Of a DNA stretch of 64,000 bases, positions 10,843-22,567 are shown piece after piece. The notes below the pieces were generated by a model. That model was not told the origin of the DNA. It made no database searches and saw only the letters and a program-made list of their open reading frames with translations. The translations under genes and the position numbers were made by a program. How positions within the stretch are numbered: position 1 is the first letter of the stretch; every line of letters begins with the position of its first letter. Source of the DNA: Limnoperna fortunei (taxonomy: Eukaryota; Mollusca; Bivalvia; Mytilida; Modiolidae); assembly GCA_944474755.1 (NCBI GenBank), contig OX104125.1, forward strand, positions 44,655,899-44,719,898. The letters run 5' to 3'.

Positions 10843-11110
10843 TCAGTTAAAACAATTAAACAAAAACAAAAACCGAAAAATTTTCTTTTCCAAATATAAC
10901 ATGTATGGACACGCCAGCATTCAAATTTGAAGTGACGCTGGAGATAATTAATCCTCCGGACACGGATGAAAACACAGGCTATGATTGGACAATAACCTGG
11001 CGGTGAATTTGAAATACTTTCTCTTCATTGGTTGATACTTAAACCTACACTAAACATATTCGAAACCGAGGCGCAGGTACAGTAGGGTGCCAATCGATAA
11101 GAGAATTGAG
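10843..11110 (-). promoter_or_regulatory. Possible promoter for the minus-strand frame at 10842
   Basis: Read on the minus strand, CCAAT appears twice (plus-strand ATTGG near 10986 and 11030) within a CpG-enriched interval (CCGGACACGG, GAAACCGAGGCGCAGG, AATCGATAAG). No TATA box is clear. Confidence 0.3.
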
Positions 11111-11389
11111 AAACGTAAATGATATGCAATATACCACTGCAATATTAATAAAATATTTTATTAAAATATATACAAACTTGTGACCACCTGCTATGAAGAA
11201 AGAATGTTTCACAAAGCAACAAAATCACTGGAGACAGAACAAATTTCTTAAAAGGTAATATTTTTAAAAATAAAATCTGTATGTGAAACAGGAATATTTT
11301 ATTAAAAAACTAATTTCTTGGTTAAGCCATTCTGAATGACCTATTTTATTTAAGTGGTCAATAAATTTAAAACTTTATAAATATGGTGT

Positions 11390-12200
11390 TATCCTTTGCA
11401 TTAAACACAATATTACTCCAATTAAACACAATAATATTGCAATGAAATAAAGTAAGGCCAAAAAAAAAATGTGTGTTTCCGGTTACCCGACCCTACCTAT
11501 TTTTTTGACGCCGACCCTAAAGTTTTTTTTTGCGTTTTTAACGGAGGTTACTTCGAACCGGAAAACTTCCGGGTTTTAGTTCTATTTTCATACTTCCGCC
11601 CCAACATGGCGGCAAAATGTATACATATTAACGCTTGTAACGATATTGATAGCTCATTTAATAGCTGTATTAGTCTAGACTTTTTAAGGCTTTATGGTAA
11701 ATTCTTGAAACTTACAAGCTTTACACCTACAAAGGTATAAAAGATAAAGGTCAAGATTTAAATTACTAATTTAACCAACACCATTCACGATTCAAAAAAA
11801 AAAAAAAATTAAAAAAAAAAAAAAAAAAAAAATCGACCTACCTACCTATTTATAATTCTATGTAACCGGAAACACACATATTTTTTTGTTTGGCCTAATA
11901 TTGTGATAAGACGCAAATGTATTATTGCGTTTAATCGCAATATTTTTGAGTTTAATTGCAGTAATTATTGCATTTAATCGCTATAATTATTTGCATTTAA
12001 TAATTATTGCATTCAATCGCAATAACTATTGTCTTTAAACACACTATTTTTTTTTTGCATTTAATCTCAAAAAGTATTGCATTTATTAGCAAACTTATTT
12101 GAATTAAATTTAATTGCAATAACTTTTGTGTTGAAATGCAAAGCACTACATTTATTTGCAATAGTAATGCTTTTAAAAGCAATACAAATATTTTGTATCC
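11390..12200. repeat. Degenerate minisatellite of about 22-bp units, split by a MITE
   Basis: Variants of ATTGCATTTAATCGCAATAA repeat from about 11899 to 12200. Related units (TTGCATTAAACACAATATTA) lie at 11394-11445. The element at 11453-11898 separates the two parts. Open frames on both strands at 11997-12348 are read through the repeat. Confidence 0.7.
11453..11898. mobile_element. MITE with TAA target duplication (PIF/Harbinger-like)
   Basis: Inverted ends of about 30 bp run GGCCAAA...TGTGTGTTTCCGGTTAC on the left (11456 on) and GTAACCGGAAACACACATA...TTTGGCC on the right (to 11895). They are flanked by TAA at 11453-11455 and 11896-11898. A 3-bp TWA duplication with GGCC-type ends is typical of PIF/Harbinger-derived MITEs. 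The interior has long A-runs (11797-11831) and an 89-codon open frame (11471-11740) with no recognised motif. Confidence 0.75.
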
Positions 12201-12764
12201 AATAACAGTGAATAAAGTGGCCAAAATAAGCTTCTGTAATCCTTATTATATCGTTAAAATAAAACCTGCTTTTCTCAGACAAAAACAAGAAAGGTTAAAA
12301 CTTCATTGTTTAGTATGGTATCATTGTAGGTTGTGTAAATTTATTTAAGTTTTATTTAAATTGATGTTGACAGGTTCAAGAGTTTAATCTGACAACTTTT
12401 ACACAATTTTAAAGTTGATTTTTGAAACATTTAATCTGATGCAGCAAAAATTGAAATAATTAGTATTTTGTTGAATAGATGTTTATATGAATGTTCACAG
12501 TAGTAAATTCTACTATATGTTTAGATAATAATATAAAATTTGAATGGCTTTTTTCTCAAGAGTATTTGCCACTACTAAAATCCTTGGTTCTTTTATCAAA
12601 GACAGCTTAGAAATAAGAACTTCCTAAACAGCAGAATAACACCTCTATAACAGACTTATACATGTATATGTACTTGCAATTGTGGTCGTGTGTAATATGT
12701 TACTGAATATACTCATGAGAAAAGAATAGTTAATATTTATGATCTATAGTATATTGTATGTCTG
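12201..12764. other. AT-rich spacer
   Basis: No feature could be supported. Confidence 0.4.
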
Positions 12765-13440
12765 GCTCTGTCTCAGGAAGCCTCGACGATAGGTGCTGGA
12801 TGCAACAAATATATTTCAATCCGGCAGCGGCGGCAGCGTAAACACATTTTGCTTCATATCTTTGTAAGATTAAGCCCTAGCTCCATCAAATTTGGTCCAC
12901 TGGATGGTAGCTTATGACAAGTACTTGCTAAGCAGTTACCTGTAACCTGGTCTAGCGACTACATTAAAGTTTATGTATTAGGGCAGTTCCTCTGTAACCA
13001 TGCTTGTTAGGATGACTATATTTGGTATATACCAGGTAGGTTGCTGATGAAAAGTATATGACGGTCTTAGTAGATGTAACCTGACATTGACCTCAATTTC
13101 ATGGTCCAGCGACATTGTTAAGGTTTTTGGATTGGGGCAGTTCCTCTGTAACCATGCATGATAGGATGACAACATTTGGTGTATAGATTGTTGATGAAAA
13201 GTGTATGACGGTCTGGTAGGTTTCACCTGACATTGACCTCAGTTTCATGGTCTAGCCACTATGTTAAAGTTTTTGGATTAAGGCAGTTCCTCTGTAACTA
13301 TGCATGGAAAGATGACAACATTTGTTGTTGCTGATGACCATGAATAGTTCATGACTGTCTGGTAGGTGTCACCTGATCATGACCTCGATTTCACGTTCAA
13401 GTAAAGACGTTTAAGTTTTTGGATTAGGTCAGTTGATATT
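12765..13440 (+). repeat. GTCTCGCC-family element, degraded
   Basis: Recognisable by CCGGCAGCGGCGGCAGCGTA, the CTTCATATCTTTGTAAG block, CATCAAATTTGGTCCA, and three or four diverged units (CAGTTCCTCTGTAACCATGC). The left hairpin is scrambled and the right end is absent. The minus-strand frame at 12978-13226 is repeat sequence. Confidence 0.8.
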
Positions 13441-14576
13441 GATAATATGTGATTACATGTATGTCTTACTAGTGCAATACAATAATGGGTCCATGAAATG
13501 CATGTCTCTTAATTTGTCCTTATCTTTAGCTGGGCCTGCCATGGGCTCTTGGGGTGTAGCTGTTTATTTTACATGTATAAATGTAACATTGATTTTTGTC
13601 ATGAAATAACAACTGAAATCCCAGTCTTGGAATTTTTAGTAGCCAATTATGTGAAACATTGTAGCAAATACCAAAGCCTCCTCTTTTCAGTTTGTCTCAA
13701 AGGTACAGGAAATTAAATATCACCTATTTAAGCAAATATGAGTAAGTAATTATTCCTACATTTCCCCCCTACAATTACAATTTTGGGTATATTATTTTCC
13801 CATTTGTGTTGAAGTCAAAATGAATTTGTTAACAATTGGATGGGGGAACTTTCTTTTAATCAAATTAAAATGTCCCCTGCCCAGCATGAAAAAAGAAAAA
13901 GAAATAGAAGTTCATTCAAGTTGTTGCGTGCAGGTTTGTGTACAGTCCTTTTGCCTGTAAATCACAATGAATTTGCTAAGTTTTTATATTGATTTATACT
14001 GTGAATGTTGCAGCTGTAACAAACTTTTGTAAATGTATCTGCTGCATTCAGGTATGTGGTTTGTACATTTAATTAGGTGTGTGAATTACAGATTTTAATC
14101 CTTCTGTCTGATTCGCACTTATGTGACTAAGTACTTTATATTTCAGACAGTTAATTGTTAAATACTTGTTCGTTCATTGTAATGCATATACTAGTAGCAG
14201 TTGCAAAAATTATTATTGTCAGAATTGGGTTGTCAACATAACACAGGTTCAAGTTTGTTATTTTTGTGACTAAATCTGCACCATTTTCAATGAATTGTAC
14301 AAAATGTGTGCATTGGCATCTTAATTAATCGTGTTCAAAAGATTATATCTCTATCTTCCTTTTATTGGCTTGGTCCCATGAAGTACAAACATGGATTATA
14401 TGGTGAATCGGGGTGGGTGGGCCTTGGGGTGGGAGGGGAAAATATGGTATCTATTTTATGTCATAAAATTTTCCTACAGTTTTCAACCCGTATCTCTGAA
14501 ACATTTTACAGAAAGATTGCACATGTATAAAGGTGGTGCACCTGGTTTTATGGAATTTTTTGAGGAATTTGTTCCC
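13441..14576. other. Unannotated stretch
   Basis: A possible 38-bp micro-exon at 14014-14051 is bounded by TTGCAG and GTATGT but lacks a polypyrimidine tract. A G-rich tract (GGGGTGGGTGGGCCTTGGGG, about 14410) is present. No confident gene or repeat. Confidence 0.35.
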
Positions 14577-15310
14577 AAATTTTATATCCTGCCACACAAA
14601 GCGGCAGTTTATGTTATACCCTCCATATGGATATGAGTGTCTGTCATTATGTCCATCCATCTGTCTGTCTGCCCCTGCATCTGTCTCTCCATGCCTCTGT
14701 GGTTTCCAGATGATAACTTGAAAACATGTCAATAGATTTTATTTAAACTTGGTACAACTGTTAAGTACTATAAATGAAGTTCAATTTCTAATTTCAGCAC
14801 AATTAATCCAATTTGTAGTTTTCAACTTAGTCCAATAATTTTTTTTTTGTCATCAGTTGGTGGTTTCCAGATCTATAATAACTAGCGCATCAACAGATGT
14901 TGTTCAAACTTTGCACAGCTGTTTAGTACTGTAAAATAAAGATCAGGTACTAGTAGTTTTCAACTTAGGCTAATGTTTTTGGTCAACAGTTGACAGTTTC
15001 TAAATTGGCTTTTTTCAAAGATTACTTGAAAAACAGCTTTTGTTAAAACTCTGCACATACATGTATGTTAAGTGCTATAACATGAAAATCAAGTTGAATT
15101 TTTAGCACAACCCCTTTTGTAGCTTTTGAGTTGTGCCAATTTGAAATTACTTTTATAGTTCCAAGGTCAAGGTAAAAATTGTGTCCTGAATTGGACTGTG
15201 TTCCTATAGCTGATTTATAATTCAGAAAAATGTGTTCATGAATAATAAATACAAAACATGGCAGGGTATCATTTAATGTCCCATTAAATGCCCTATTTTA
15301 TAGACAACCT
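14577..15310 (+). mobile_element. CCACACAAAG-hairpin family element
   Basis: The left end has a CTGCCACACAAAGCGGCAG hairpin, then TTATACC, then a GTCT/GTCC-rich tract (14637-14700). The body has repeated blocks of the type GGTTTCCAGATGATAACTTG and AAACTTGGTACAACTGTTAA. The right end includes CATGGCAGGGTATCATTTAA and TGTCCCATTAAATGCCC. The copy at 52222-52510 shares both ends. Small open frames on both strands are incidental. Confidence 0.75.
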
Positions 15311-15671
15311 TTTAGTAATTTTTAGCACACTTTATACATTATGGTTTCTACTTTTTCGACACAGACATGAGAGATCCAAAACCTTCTACCAACAAATAAA
15401 CCATTCACCATTTATTAAGCTACATGCTTTGCAACACTGCCATTTCAGACTTCTGCAATTTTTCTAGATTTGGAAGAATAATGATTGAGAATTGTTTGTG
15501 TTTCATTAATCTTTGAACTTAAATTCAACATAGCAATTCAATAGATTTTTGCAACAGTAGGCTGAATCTAGGACTACACTTTCATTGGTGCAGCACAATT
15601 TCATTTTGGTAGTAAAGCTCCATTTGTCCTAGTGATATCAGGCCAAAGTTACTGGTACACAGTTTCTATTT

Positions 15672-15957
15672 TTATGCCCCACGCTAGGGTGTCTGTCTGT
15701 TTGTCTGTCCTTCCATCTCTCAGTCCATCTGCAACTCCTCCTACACTACTGAATAAAATTTGATGAAACTTACACAAAATCTTTGTCACATACTAGTAGT
15801 CCCATTGTGCAACTGATATTTAACATTTTGATTGGAATGATATATGAGGTTTCCCATAGCAAAGCATCGACTTTGTCATTTACATAAGGGGGTACCCATC
15901 TCTTATCTGCCTATACCACTGAATGGAATTTAATAAAAAGCTGGGGTATCAATTATG
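15672..15957 (+). repeat. ATGCCCC-type element fragment
   Basis: Begins TTTTTATGCCCCACGCTAGG, then a GTCT microsatellite, then about one and a half units of the same array as at 1-690 (CTCCTACACTACTGAATAAA, TTTGATGAAACTTACAC). The right end is missing. Confidence 0.75.
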
Positions 15958-16270
15958 TCTAGTTATAAGTTTTCTAAAACACTTTTGGTAGACAAATTGA
16001 TATCAATCACATAAAAATAGATTTATATAAAATCATGCACTACAGTCAGTTTACAAATATATTATGTATATAAGAAATATTTAAACACGATTAACAATTT
16101 TCATAATTTATACTTTTTTGCAAAATTTTACTTTTCATAGTTACATGTACAGGTTTAGCTATTTTATTAATTTTAGTAATATTTGTGACATCTCTTTTGC
16201 TACCATTGAGAGTTTATTATTTGTGTTTTCCTCTATTTGTAATGTATTCAATTTTGTTGGAATTTCTAAA

Positions 16271-17056
16271 AATATGTATGGGAATCTGGCGGCGGCATAA
16301 ACACTTGACATCTTGCTTCATATATTTGTAAGCCCAAGCCCTAGGTCCATCAAATTTGGTACAGAGGTAGCTTATGATGAGTACTTGCCAGTCAGACACC
16401 TGTCACCTGACCTTGACCTCAATTTCACGGTCCAGCCACTACATTAAAGTTTTTGGGTTATGACAGTTCCTCTGTAACTACGCATAGTAGGATGACAAAA
16501 TTTGGTGTATAGGATGCTGATGACTAGTACATGACTGTCTGGTAGGTGTCACCTGACCTTGACCTCAATTTCACGGTCCAGTGACTAAGTTAAAGTTTTT
16601 GGGTTACGACAGTTCCTCTGTAACCACAGATGGTAGGATGACAATATTTGGTATATAAGTTGCTGATGACTAGTACATGACTGTCTGGTAGGTGTCACCT
16701 GACCTTGACCTCAATTTCACGGTCCAGTGACTATGTTAAAGTTTTTGTGTTACTGCAGTTTCTCTGTAACTATGCATGGTAGGATGACAATATTTGGTAT
16801 ATAGGTTGCTGATAAATAGTACATGACTGTCTGGTAAGTGCCACGTGACCTTTACCTCAATTTCACGGTTCAGCGACTACGTTAAAGTTTTTGTATTAGG
16901 ACAGTTCCTCTGTAACTATGCATAATATGGTGACAATATTTGGTATACCGGCCGCTGCTCATAATTAATGCTATTTACGTAATGCTTATGACGAAATTTT
17001 TTTTCGTTACTGATGCGGAATTCAGGCGAGACGTTTTTCTGTGTGCACACTTGTTC
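16271..17056 (+). mobile_element. GTCTCGCC-family element, left hairpin lost
   Basis: Starts inside the family at ATATGTATGGGAATCTGGCG, continues through about four 146-bp units, and ends with the right arm CAGGCGAGACG and CACACTTGTT. One unit has CACGTGACCTTTACC instead of the usual TGACCTTGACC. The minus-strand frame at 16217-16399 is repeat sequence. Confidence 0.85.
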
Positions 17057-17117
17057 TAAAAAATTGATACATGTATGTGAATTTCCAAAAATATGCAAAT
17101 TAGATTTTTTTTAGTTG

Positions 17118-17340
17118 TTAAAATTTTCCCCAAACCACTTTCACTATTTGATTAGACTTGGTATGGGTTAACAGGTCTGTTATCAAAACAGCATCTGAGA
17201 GCCCGCTTGTGAGTAACTGATTTTTTATAACAGGAGTACTGGCTGTGTACAAGTTATTATCATTTTTCAGATGTTTTTCGTTAATGTTCTCTTTATATGG
17301 AAATTCTAGTATTTGTACCGAGTAGAGCCTGGGAATATTA
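17118..17340 (-). CDS. Unrecognised minus-strand open frame, possible terminal exon
   Basis: Read on the minus strand from about 17330, after ATTCCCAG (a possible acceptor), about 70 codons stay open to TAA at 17118. The composition is protein-like (mixed charge, few Phe/Ile/Lys runs). It includes residues such as LTSGLSDAVLITDLL. It has no ATG, so if real it is an internal or last exon, or a mobile-element remnant. No family is recognised. It lies between two repeat elements. Confidence 0.25.
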
Positions 17341-17713
17341 ATGATGACCCCAAGACACACTTATAATCCTGTCTGTAAACAATTCCAGTGGCAGTGGGCA
17401 TGTATATTACAATTTGTGCCAGTAAAAAGTGCAGATTTTTGCTGTTGTTTTTATTATGAGATGTACCAGTTGTTACAATGAAGTTTCATCACTTTTATTT
17501 GTCCACAAAAAATTGACGACTGTCAAAGAACTGATTGGCAAAGATATAAAGTTATTATCAAATACATATACATGTACATCTGGTCTGTCACCCACCTGAA
17601 ACTTTTAATCCTCTTGTTAATCGGTAGAAATAAAATTGTCATACTATACACCCATGTCATTGGCAAAGTAAAAGTAAATAGGGGATCAAAAGTGGATATG
17701 CAGTGCTTTATTT

Positions 17714-18135
17714 TTAGCACACCTGACCCGAACCTCAGCTAAAAATAGACAAGGGGGGGTGGAGGGTTAAAATACATTTTTTGCCTTACAGTTCAAAAAG
17801 TATAACAGATACAGGCAATCCGAAGAGACTTACCTTCTTCAGCATCAAAAGCTCTACAAAACTATCTATAGAGTCGAAGTTGTACACATGTTGTATGATG
17901 ACTCATTGTAGGAGTTATTGCGCTTTAATTGTCAAAATTTATGATTTTTGCCACGTTGTCCTCAAAATCTCGAAAATTAGTAGAACTAGAGAAAACGTTA
18001 GCATTGCTAAATTGTTCAGCTCTATGAGAGCTACAAAAATGTATTCAGGGTCAAGATTGTCTGATGAACTGAGAAGGAGTTGTTCCCATTGAACTGTTTT
18101 TTATCAGTTTTAATTGATTTTTAAAAATCTTGTAA
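17714..18135 (+). repeat. AGCTCACC-family element, left part
   Basis: TTTTTAGCACACCTGACCCG marks a mutated left end, followed by blocks shared with 3830-4190 (TATAACAGATACAGG, AAGCTCTACAAAACT, TAGGAGTTATTG, TTGCTAAATTGTTC). The left hairpin and microsatellite are partly deleted and the right end is missing. The 103-codon frame 17781-18092 is repeat-derived and parallels the frame at 3808-4134. Confidence 0.8.
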
Positions 18136-18794
18136 TGTACAGAAAAGAGAAAACTGCACACACTCAAGCACAGCAAATGAATATAAGTGTGAACTTGTAA
18201 ACTTTTATGGATTCCAGTTCTCAATTTTTGAATAAAGGGCAATTCATATTGTGGGCATGGTTAAAAAATGCAGCAAGAAAATGTACATGTAGGTACCATA
18301 ATGGTGGGTTGTATTCGACACCCTGTACTTGTTTAATAAATTTTTTATTGCAGGTTAAATGTAGATAGTTGTGCAATGAAAGACTTTTATGAACATCTAA
18401 TTTTAACCATTCTGCGACAAAAATGAGACATCTAATGTACATGTACCAGTACACATGTACATAAATAATTTACATTTACACATATGTTTCTGAAATATTT
18501 ATTAATGTGTATTCAACAATACCTACTTTGTACATGAAATTATTGAGAAAAAAAAATTTCTCTACATGTTTTATTCATAACTTAAGATTTTGATGTCAAC
18601 TGATGTAATTAATAGTGTGGTGCATGCATATTTGTTTATACACCACCAGCTTCCAATAGGAAATATTGGGAATACTGTTTAAATAGTCCTTATCCCAGGA
18701 CTACCTTAATAATTGAAAGTTTTTTTATTAACTACAAAATGTGTTTTATAATTTTGGCTATAATTAATTCTCATTACAGGGCATGTATCATTGT
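18136..18794. other. Unannotated stretch
   Basis: AT-rich. ACATGTAC repeats near 18435-18465. No supported gene. Confidence 0.4.
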
Positions 18795-19480
18795 CTGTCC
18801 TAAACTTTTCACATTACAGTCTTCTTCTCCAAAATCCCTTGGCCAGTTGCAACCACACTTTGCAGGAATGTAATCTTGGGTGGTTTTTAGCAAAGTTTGA
18901 GTTTTTGAAGCTGACATAGTATTCAACATGGTTGTCAGGACCAATCGTGAAGTGCAAAGATCTTCTCACAAATTGCTTGGAAGATTGATTTGAAATACTG
19001 CAGAAATGTACCTTAGATAGTCCTCTACAATGTTCAGGTTTTTTGTGTCAATCCAAAATCCAAGATGGCCACCATGTAGAACATAGCGTAACATAGGAAC
19101 CTATGGGAAAAATATACAAAGGACTTCTTCACCTAAACTATTCCACACATTTAAACCAAAATTACTATGCAGAAATGAAGTTATATATTATTATGTTGTA
19201 TTTATTGAGCTGATTGGAATTTAACATGGCTGCCATTAATGTGTTCTGTTTCCTGACAAACTGCTTGATTTGTTATATTGTAGAAATGTACCTTAGATGG
19301 CTCTGTACAAAGTTTACTTGTTTTGTGCAGATCCTAAATCCATAATGGCTGACAAATTTGAACATAGCTTAATATAGGACGCTAATGGAAAAAAAAGACA
19401 GGGCTTCTTCTCAGAAACTGTTCAACACGTTAAAGCTATAACATGCAGAAATGAATTGTTTCCTGTATACTAGACATTTT
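18795..19480 (+). repeat. About-325-bp-unit array, old partial copy
   Basis: Two diverged units match the array at 20084-21657: TCTTCTTCTCCAAAATCCCT, GTTTGAGTTTTTGAAGCTGA, AGAAATGTACCTTAGAT, AATCCAAGATGGCCACCATG, AACATAGGAACCTATGGG. No capped ends remain. Confidence 0.75.
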
Positions 19481-20083
19481 AGTATTTTTACTGGCATTGT
19501 GATTAAAAAACCATGCATTCATTTTACTGGTATATGAATTTGTTTACTTCTTATAATTAATGTTTTATTTTACTAAAAGCTGGAATATTTTGTTCTCTCT
19601 ATGATTAAACTTAATCAAATTAATGTTTTATAGATAGTGTTAGATGAGGCATATATAGCTGAAAAAAAGAAAGTGCAATAAAGGCCCTTCATGTAATGTG
19701 ACCACTGGAAATCTATGCCAGAAGCTGGTATGTTGAAACAGTACTTCTCTAGACTTAAAAATTTTCCAATGAAAACATGGTTTGTTCAAACATTTTGACT
19801 CTTTTGGCCACCCACTTGAATTTCATTGATTTTTGTTTATTCATCAATGTAACAATTAATCCAAAGTAAAGTGTACTCTTAAAAAATAGCATTTATTTCT
19901 CTTAACAAATGATTCCTCAGTAATAATAAACATGCAGGTGTTTCCACCAAACTACAAACCACTAAAGCAATAACCAGCTCAAGACATTTTCATCATCCAA
20001 ATTTGGGTGTACTACATACATGTTTACGTTTAGATGTTGAATTAGTTTTACAACTCAGCAGGCTCTGTTCATTCAAGCATTTT
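19481..20083. other. Unannotated stretch
   Basis: No supported feature. Confidence 0.4.
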
Positions 20084-21657
20084 TAGCTCAACTGACCCAA
20101 AGGGTCAGTGTGAGCTATTCTCATCACTTTGCGTCCGTCATTGTCGTCTCCGTCATCGTCGTTGGCCGTAAACATTTTACATTTTAATCTTCTTCTCCAC
20201 AACCACTTGGCCAATTGGAACCAAACTTGGCAGGAATGTTTATTGGGTGGTTCTTACCAATTTTGAGTTTTTGGTGCTGATCAAATATGAAACATGGCTG
20301 CCAGGGCCATTAATGCATTCTGATTGGCTGAAATTCAAAAATCTTCTTCTCATGAACTGCCTGGCAGATTGATTTGAAATATTGCAGAAATGTACCTTAG
20401 ATCGTCCTCTACAAAGTTTGAGTTTTTTGTGCCGATCCATAATCCAAGAAGGCTGCCATTGCAGGACATAGTTTAACATAGGACCCTATGGGGAAAACAT
20501 ATAAACAACTTCTTCTCTGAAACTGTTCCACACAATGAAGCCAAATTAATAAGGAAATAAAGGTTGGATAATTATCTTATTATTTTGGGTGTTTCCAGCC
20601 AATTGCAAATTCAACATGGTTTCCAGGGCCATTAATGCATTCTGATTGGCTGAAATTCAAAAATCTTCTCCTCATAAACTGCTTGGCAGATTGATTTAAA
20701 ATATAGCAGAAATGTACCTTATGTGGTCCTCTACAAGGTTTGAGTTTTTTGTTCCGATCCAAAATCCAAGATGGCCGCCATCACAGGACATAGTTTAACA
20801 TAGGAACCCTATGGGAAAAACATACAAACAACTTCTTTTCTGAAACTGTTCCACACAATGAAGCCAAATTATGAAGAAATGATTAATGGATATTTATCTT
20901 ATTATTTTGAGTTTTTTTAGCTAATTGCAAATTGAACATGGCTTCCAAGGCAACTAATGGGTTCTGATTGGCTGAAATTTCAAAAATCTTCTTTTTACTA
21001 CAAACCGCTTAGCAGATTGATTTGAAATATTGCACAAATGTACCTTAATTAGATGGTCCTCTACAAAATTTGAGTTTTTTGTGGCGATCCAAATTCCAAG
21101 ATGGCCACCATGGTAGAACACAGCTTAACATAGGACCCTATGGGAAAACCATACAAACAGCTTCTTCTCTGAAACTCAGTTCCTCACAATTTAACCAAAT
21201 AATGCAGAATTTAGTGAATCTTAGATAGTAATCTTATTATTTTAAGTATGTTTCAAGCCGATAGGAAATTCAACTTGGCTGCCAGAGCTGCAAATGCGTT
21301 CTGACTGGCTGAGATTTTAAAATTCGTTTTCTCACAATTAGCTTGGTAGATTTTAGGATATATGATATTGTATGGTCCTCTACTAATTTTGAGTTTTTTG
21401 TTTCAATCCAAAATACAAGATTGCTGCCACCATGGAACATCACTTAACATACTAACCTATGAAAAAACGTAAAAACTGCTTCTTCTCATAAACACTCCTA
21501 CTGCTGATTGTAAATTCAACATGGCAACATTCATAGAAACAGCATCTTCACATAAACTCTTTAGCATTTAATATCAAAATTTGCAAGAAAAGTCTGTTCT
21601 TAAACATTTTTTTAGTAAGTCAGGTGAGCGATACAGGCTCTTAAGAGCCTCTAGTTT
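20084..21657 (+). mobile_element. AGCTCACC-type element with about 325-bp tandem units
   Basis: The left end is TTTTAGCTCAACTGACCCAA with GGGTCAGTGTGAGCT, then a GTCC/GTCG-rich tract. About four units of 322-326 bp follow, marked by CATTCTGATTGGCTGAAATT near 20318, 20638 and 20962 and a diverged copy near 21299. Each has two CTTCTTCTC...AAACTG blocks and an AAGATGGCCGCCATC-like block. The right end is CAGGTGAGCG, the hairpin AGGCTCTTAAGAGCCT and CTAGTT. It shares its ends, but not its body, with the elements at 3598 and 25190. Confidence 0.85.
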
Positions 21658-21765
21658 AACAACACATTACTTTATTTACAGTCAAGACAACCACAATTGA
21701 GCAGACAAACAAACAGAAAAAAAATTAATAACAATGATTTTAACAAAAAATAAATTAAAGATTTT

Positions 21766-22238
21766 TGTGTTGGGATCCCAACACACAGGTGGGTAAAAAT
21801 CCTCGTGGATAGTATTTCATTGAAATCAGTCCATTAAAATATGCATAGAAATCAAATTTCTTTTTAATCAGACAAAAATGTTTAATTTTTTGGGGGAGAT
21901 GTGGGAAAATGGCCACCGATACACAATGGCAGTGTTTGCACCAAATTATTTTCAGTAAAAAACGGTCAGGATAGTCAATTGCATCAATGTACTAATTATC
22001 GTTGAAATCACTGCTTCCATCCCCAAGGTCTGAGAAATGTAGTTTTATTTTAAATGGTTGCCATTTTGAAAATGGCTGCCATCTTGTAATTTTTTTAGTT
22101 GATTGCATACCTTTAAGTGACCCTCTATAACCTTACCAAGTTTCAAAGTAATCAGTTAAAGTGTTTTCCCGTAATCGTGCGGACAAGTTCATCATAATTA
22201 TTTTAAAAATAACTTGTTATAACTGTTGGGATACAAAC
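21766..22238 (+). mobile_element. Element with 20-bp perfect palindrome at its left end
   Basis: TGTGTTGGGATCCCAACACA (21766-21785) is a perfect palindrome. The body repeats GGCCACCGATACACAATGG-like and AAATGGCTGCCATCTTGTAA blocks. Near 22220 one arm recurs as CTGTTGGGATACAAACAC. This left hairpin plus right single-arm copy follows the plan of the other elements. There is no GTCC tract. Confidence 0.6.
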
Positions 22239-22242
22239 ACAA

Positions 22243-22567
22243 ATGTCTCCCAAACGAACCCTTAATGCCACTATAATCTTGACCATGTTTAAACCCCCCC
22301 CCACCAAATAACAATATTTACCAAGATAATGCAATGTCCTATATAATTACCCCTTTGACCTCTGTTTCCATAGAAATTGCAGCCATTTTGAAAATTCCAA
22401 AAATGGATTACAAAACTTCAGGTCACCCTTAACAGGTTCCCAAAGTTTCATATTTATTGGACATTACATCTCAGAGAAACTGTTGACAAGATTGAACAGA
22501 AAGAAAAAAGAAAGAAAGAAGAAGAAGAATGCTAAGAAACTGGACAAAAACTTCCTTTGGGAGACAT
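22243..22567 (-). mobile_element. ATGTCTCCCAAA inverted-end element
   Basis: ATGTCTCCCAAA at 22243-22254 and its exact reverse complement at 22556-22567 enclose 325 bp. The interior has a purine microsatellite (GAAAGAAAGAAGAAGAAGAA, about 22509) near the right end, so the element probably runs on the minus strand with the microsatellite next to its left cap. It abuts the preceding element. Confidence 0.6.

Noticed and set aside
14014..14051. 38-bp micro-exon before GTATGT
   Set aside because: The acceptor lacks a polypyrimidine tract and no phase-compatible neighbour was found.
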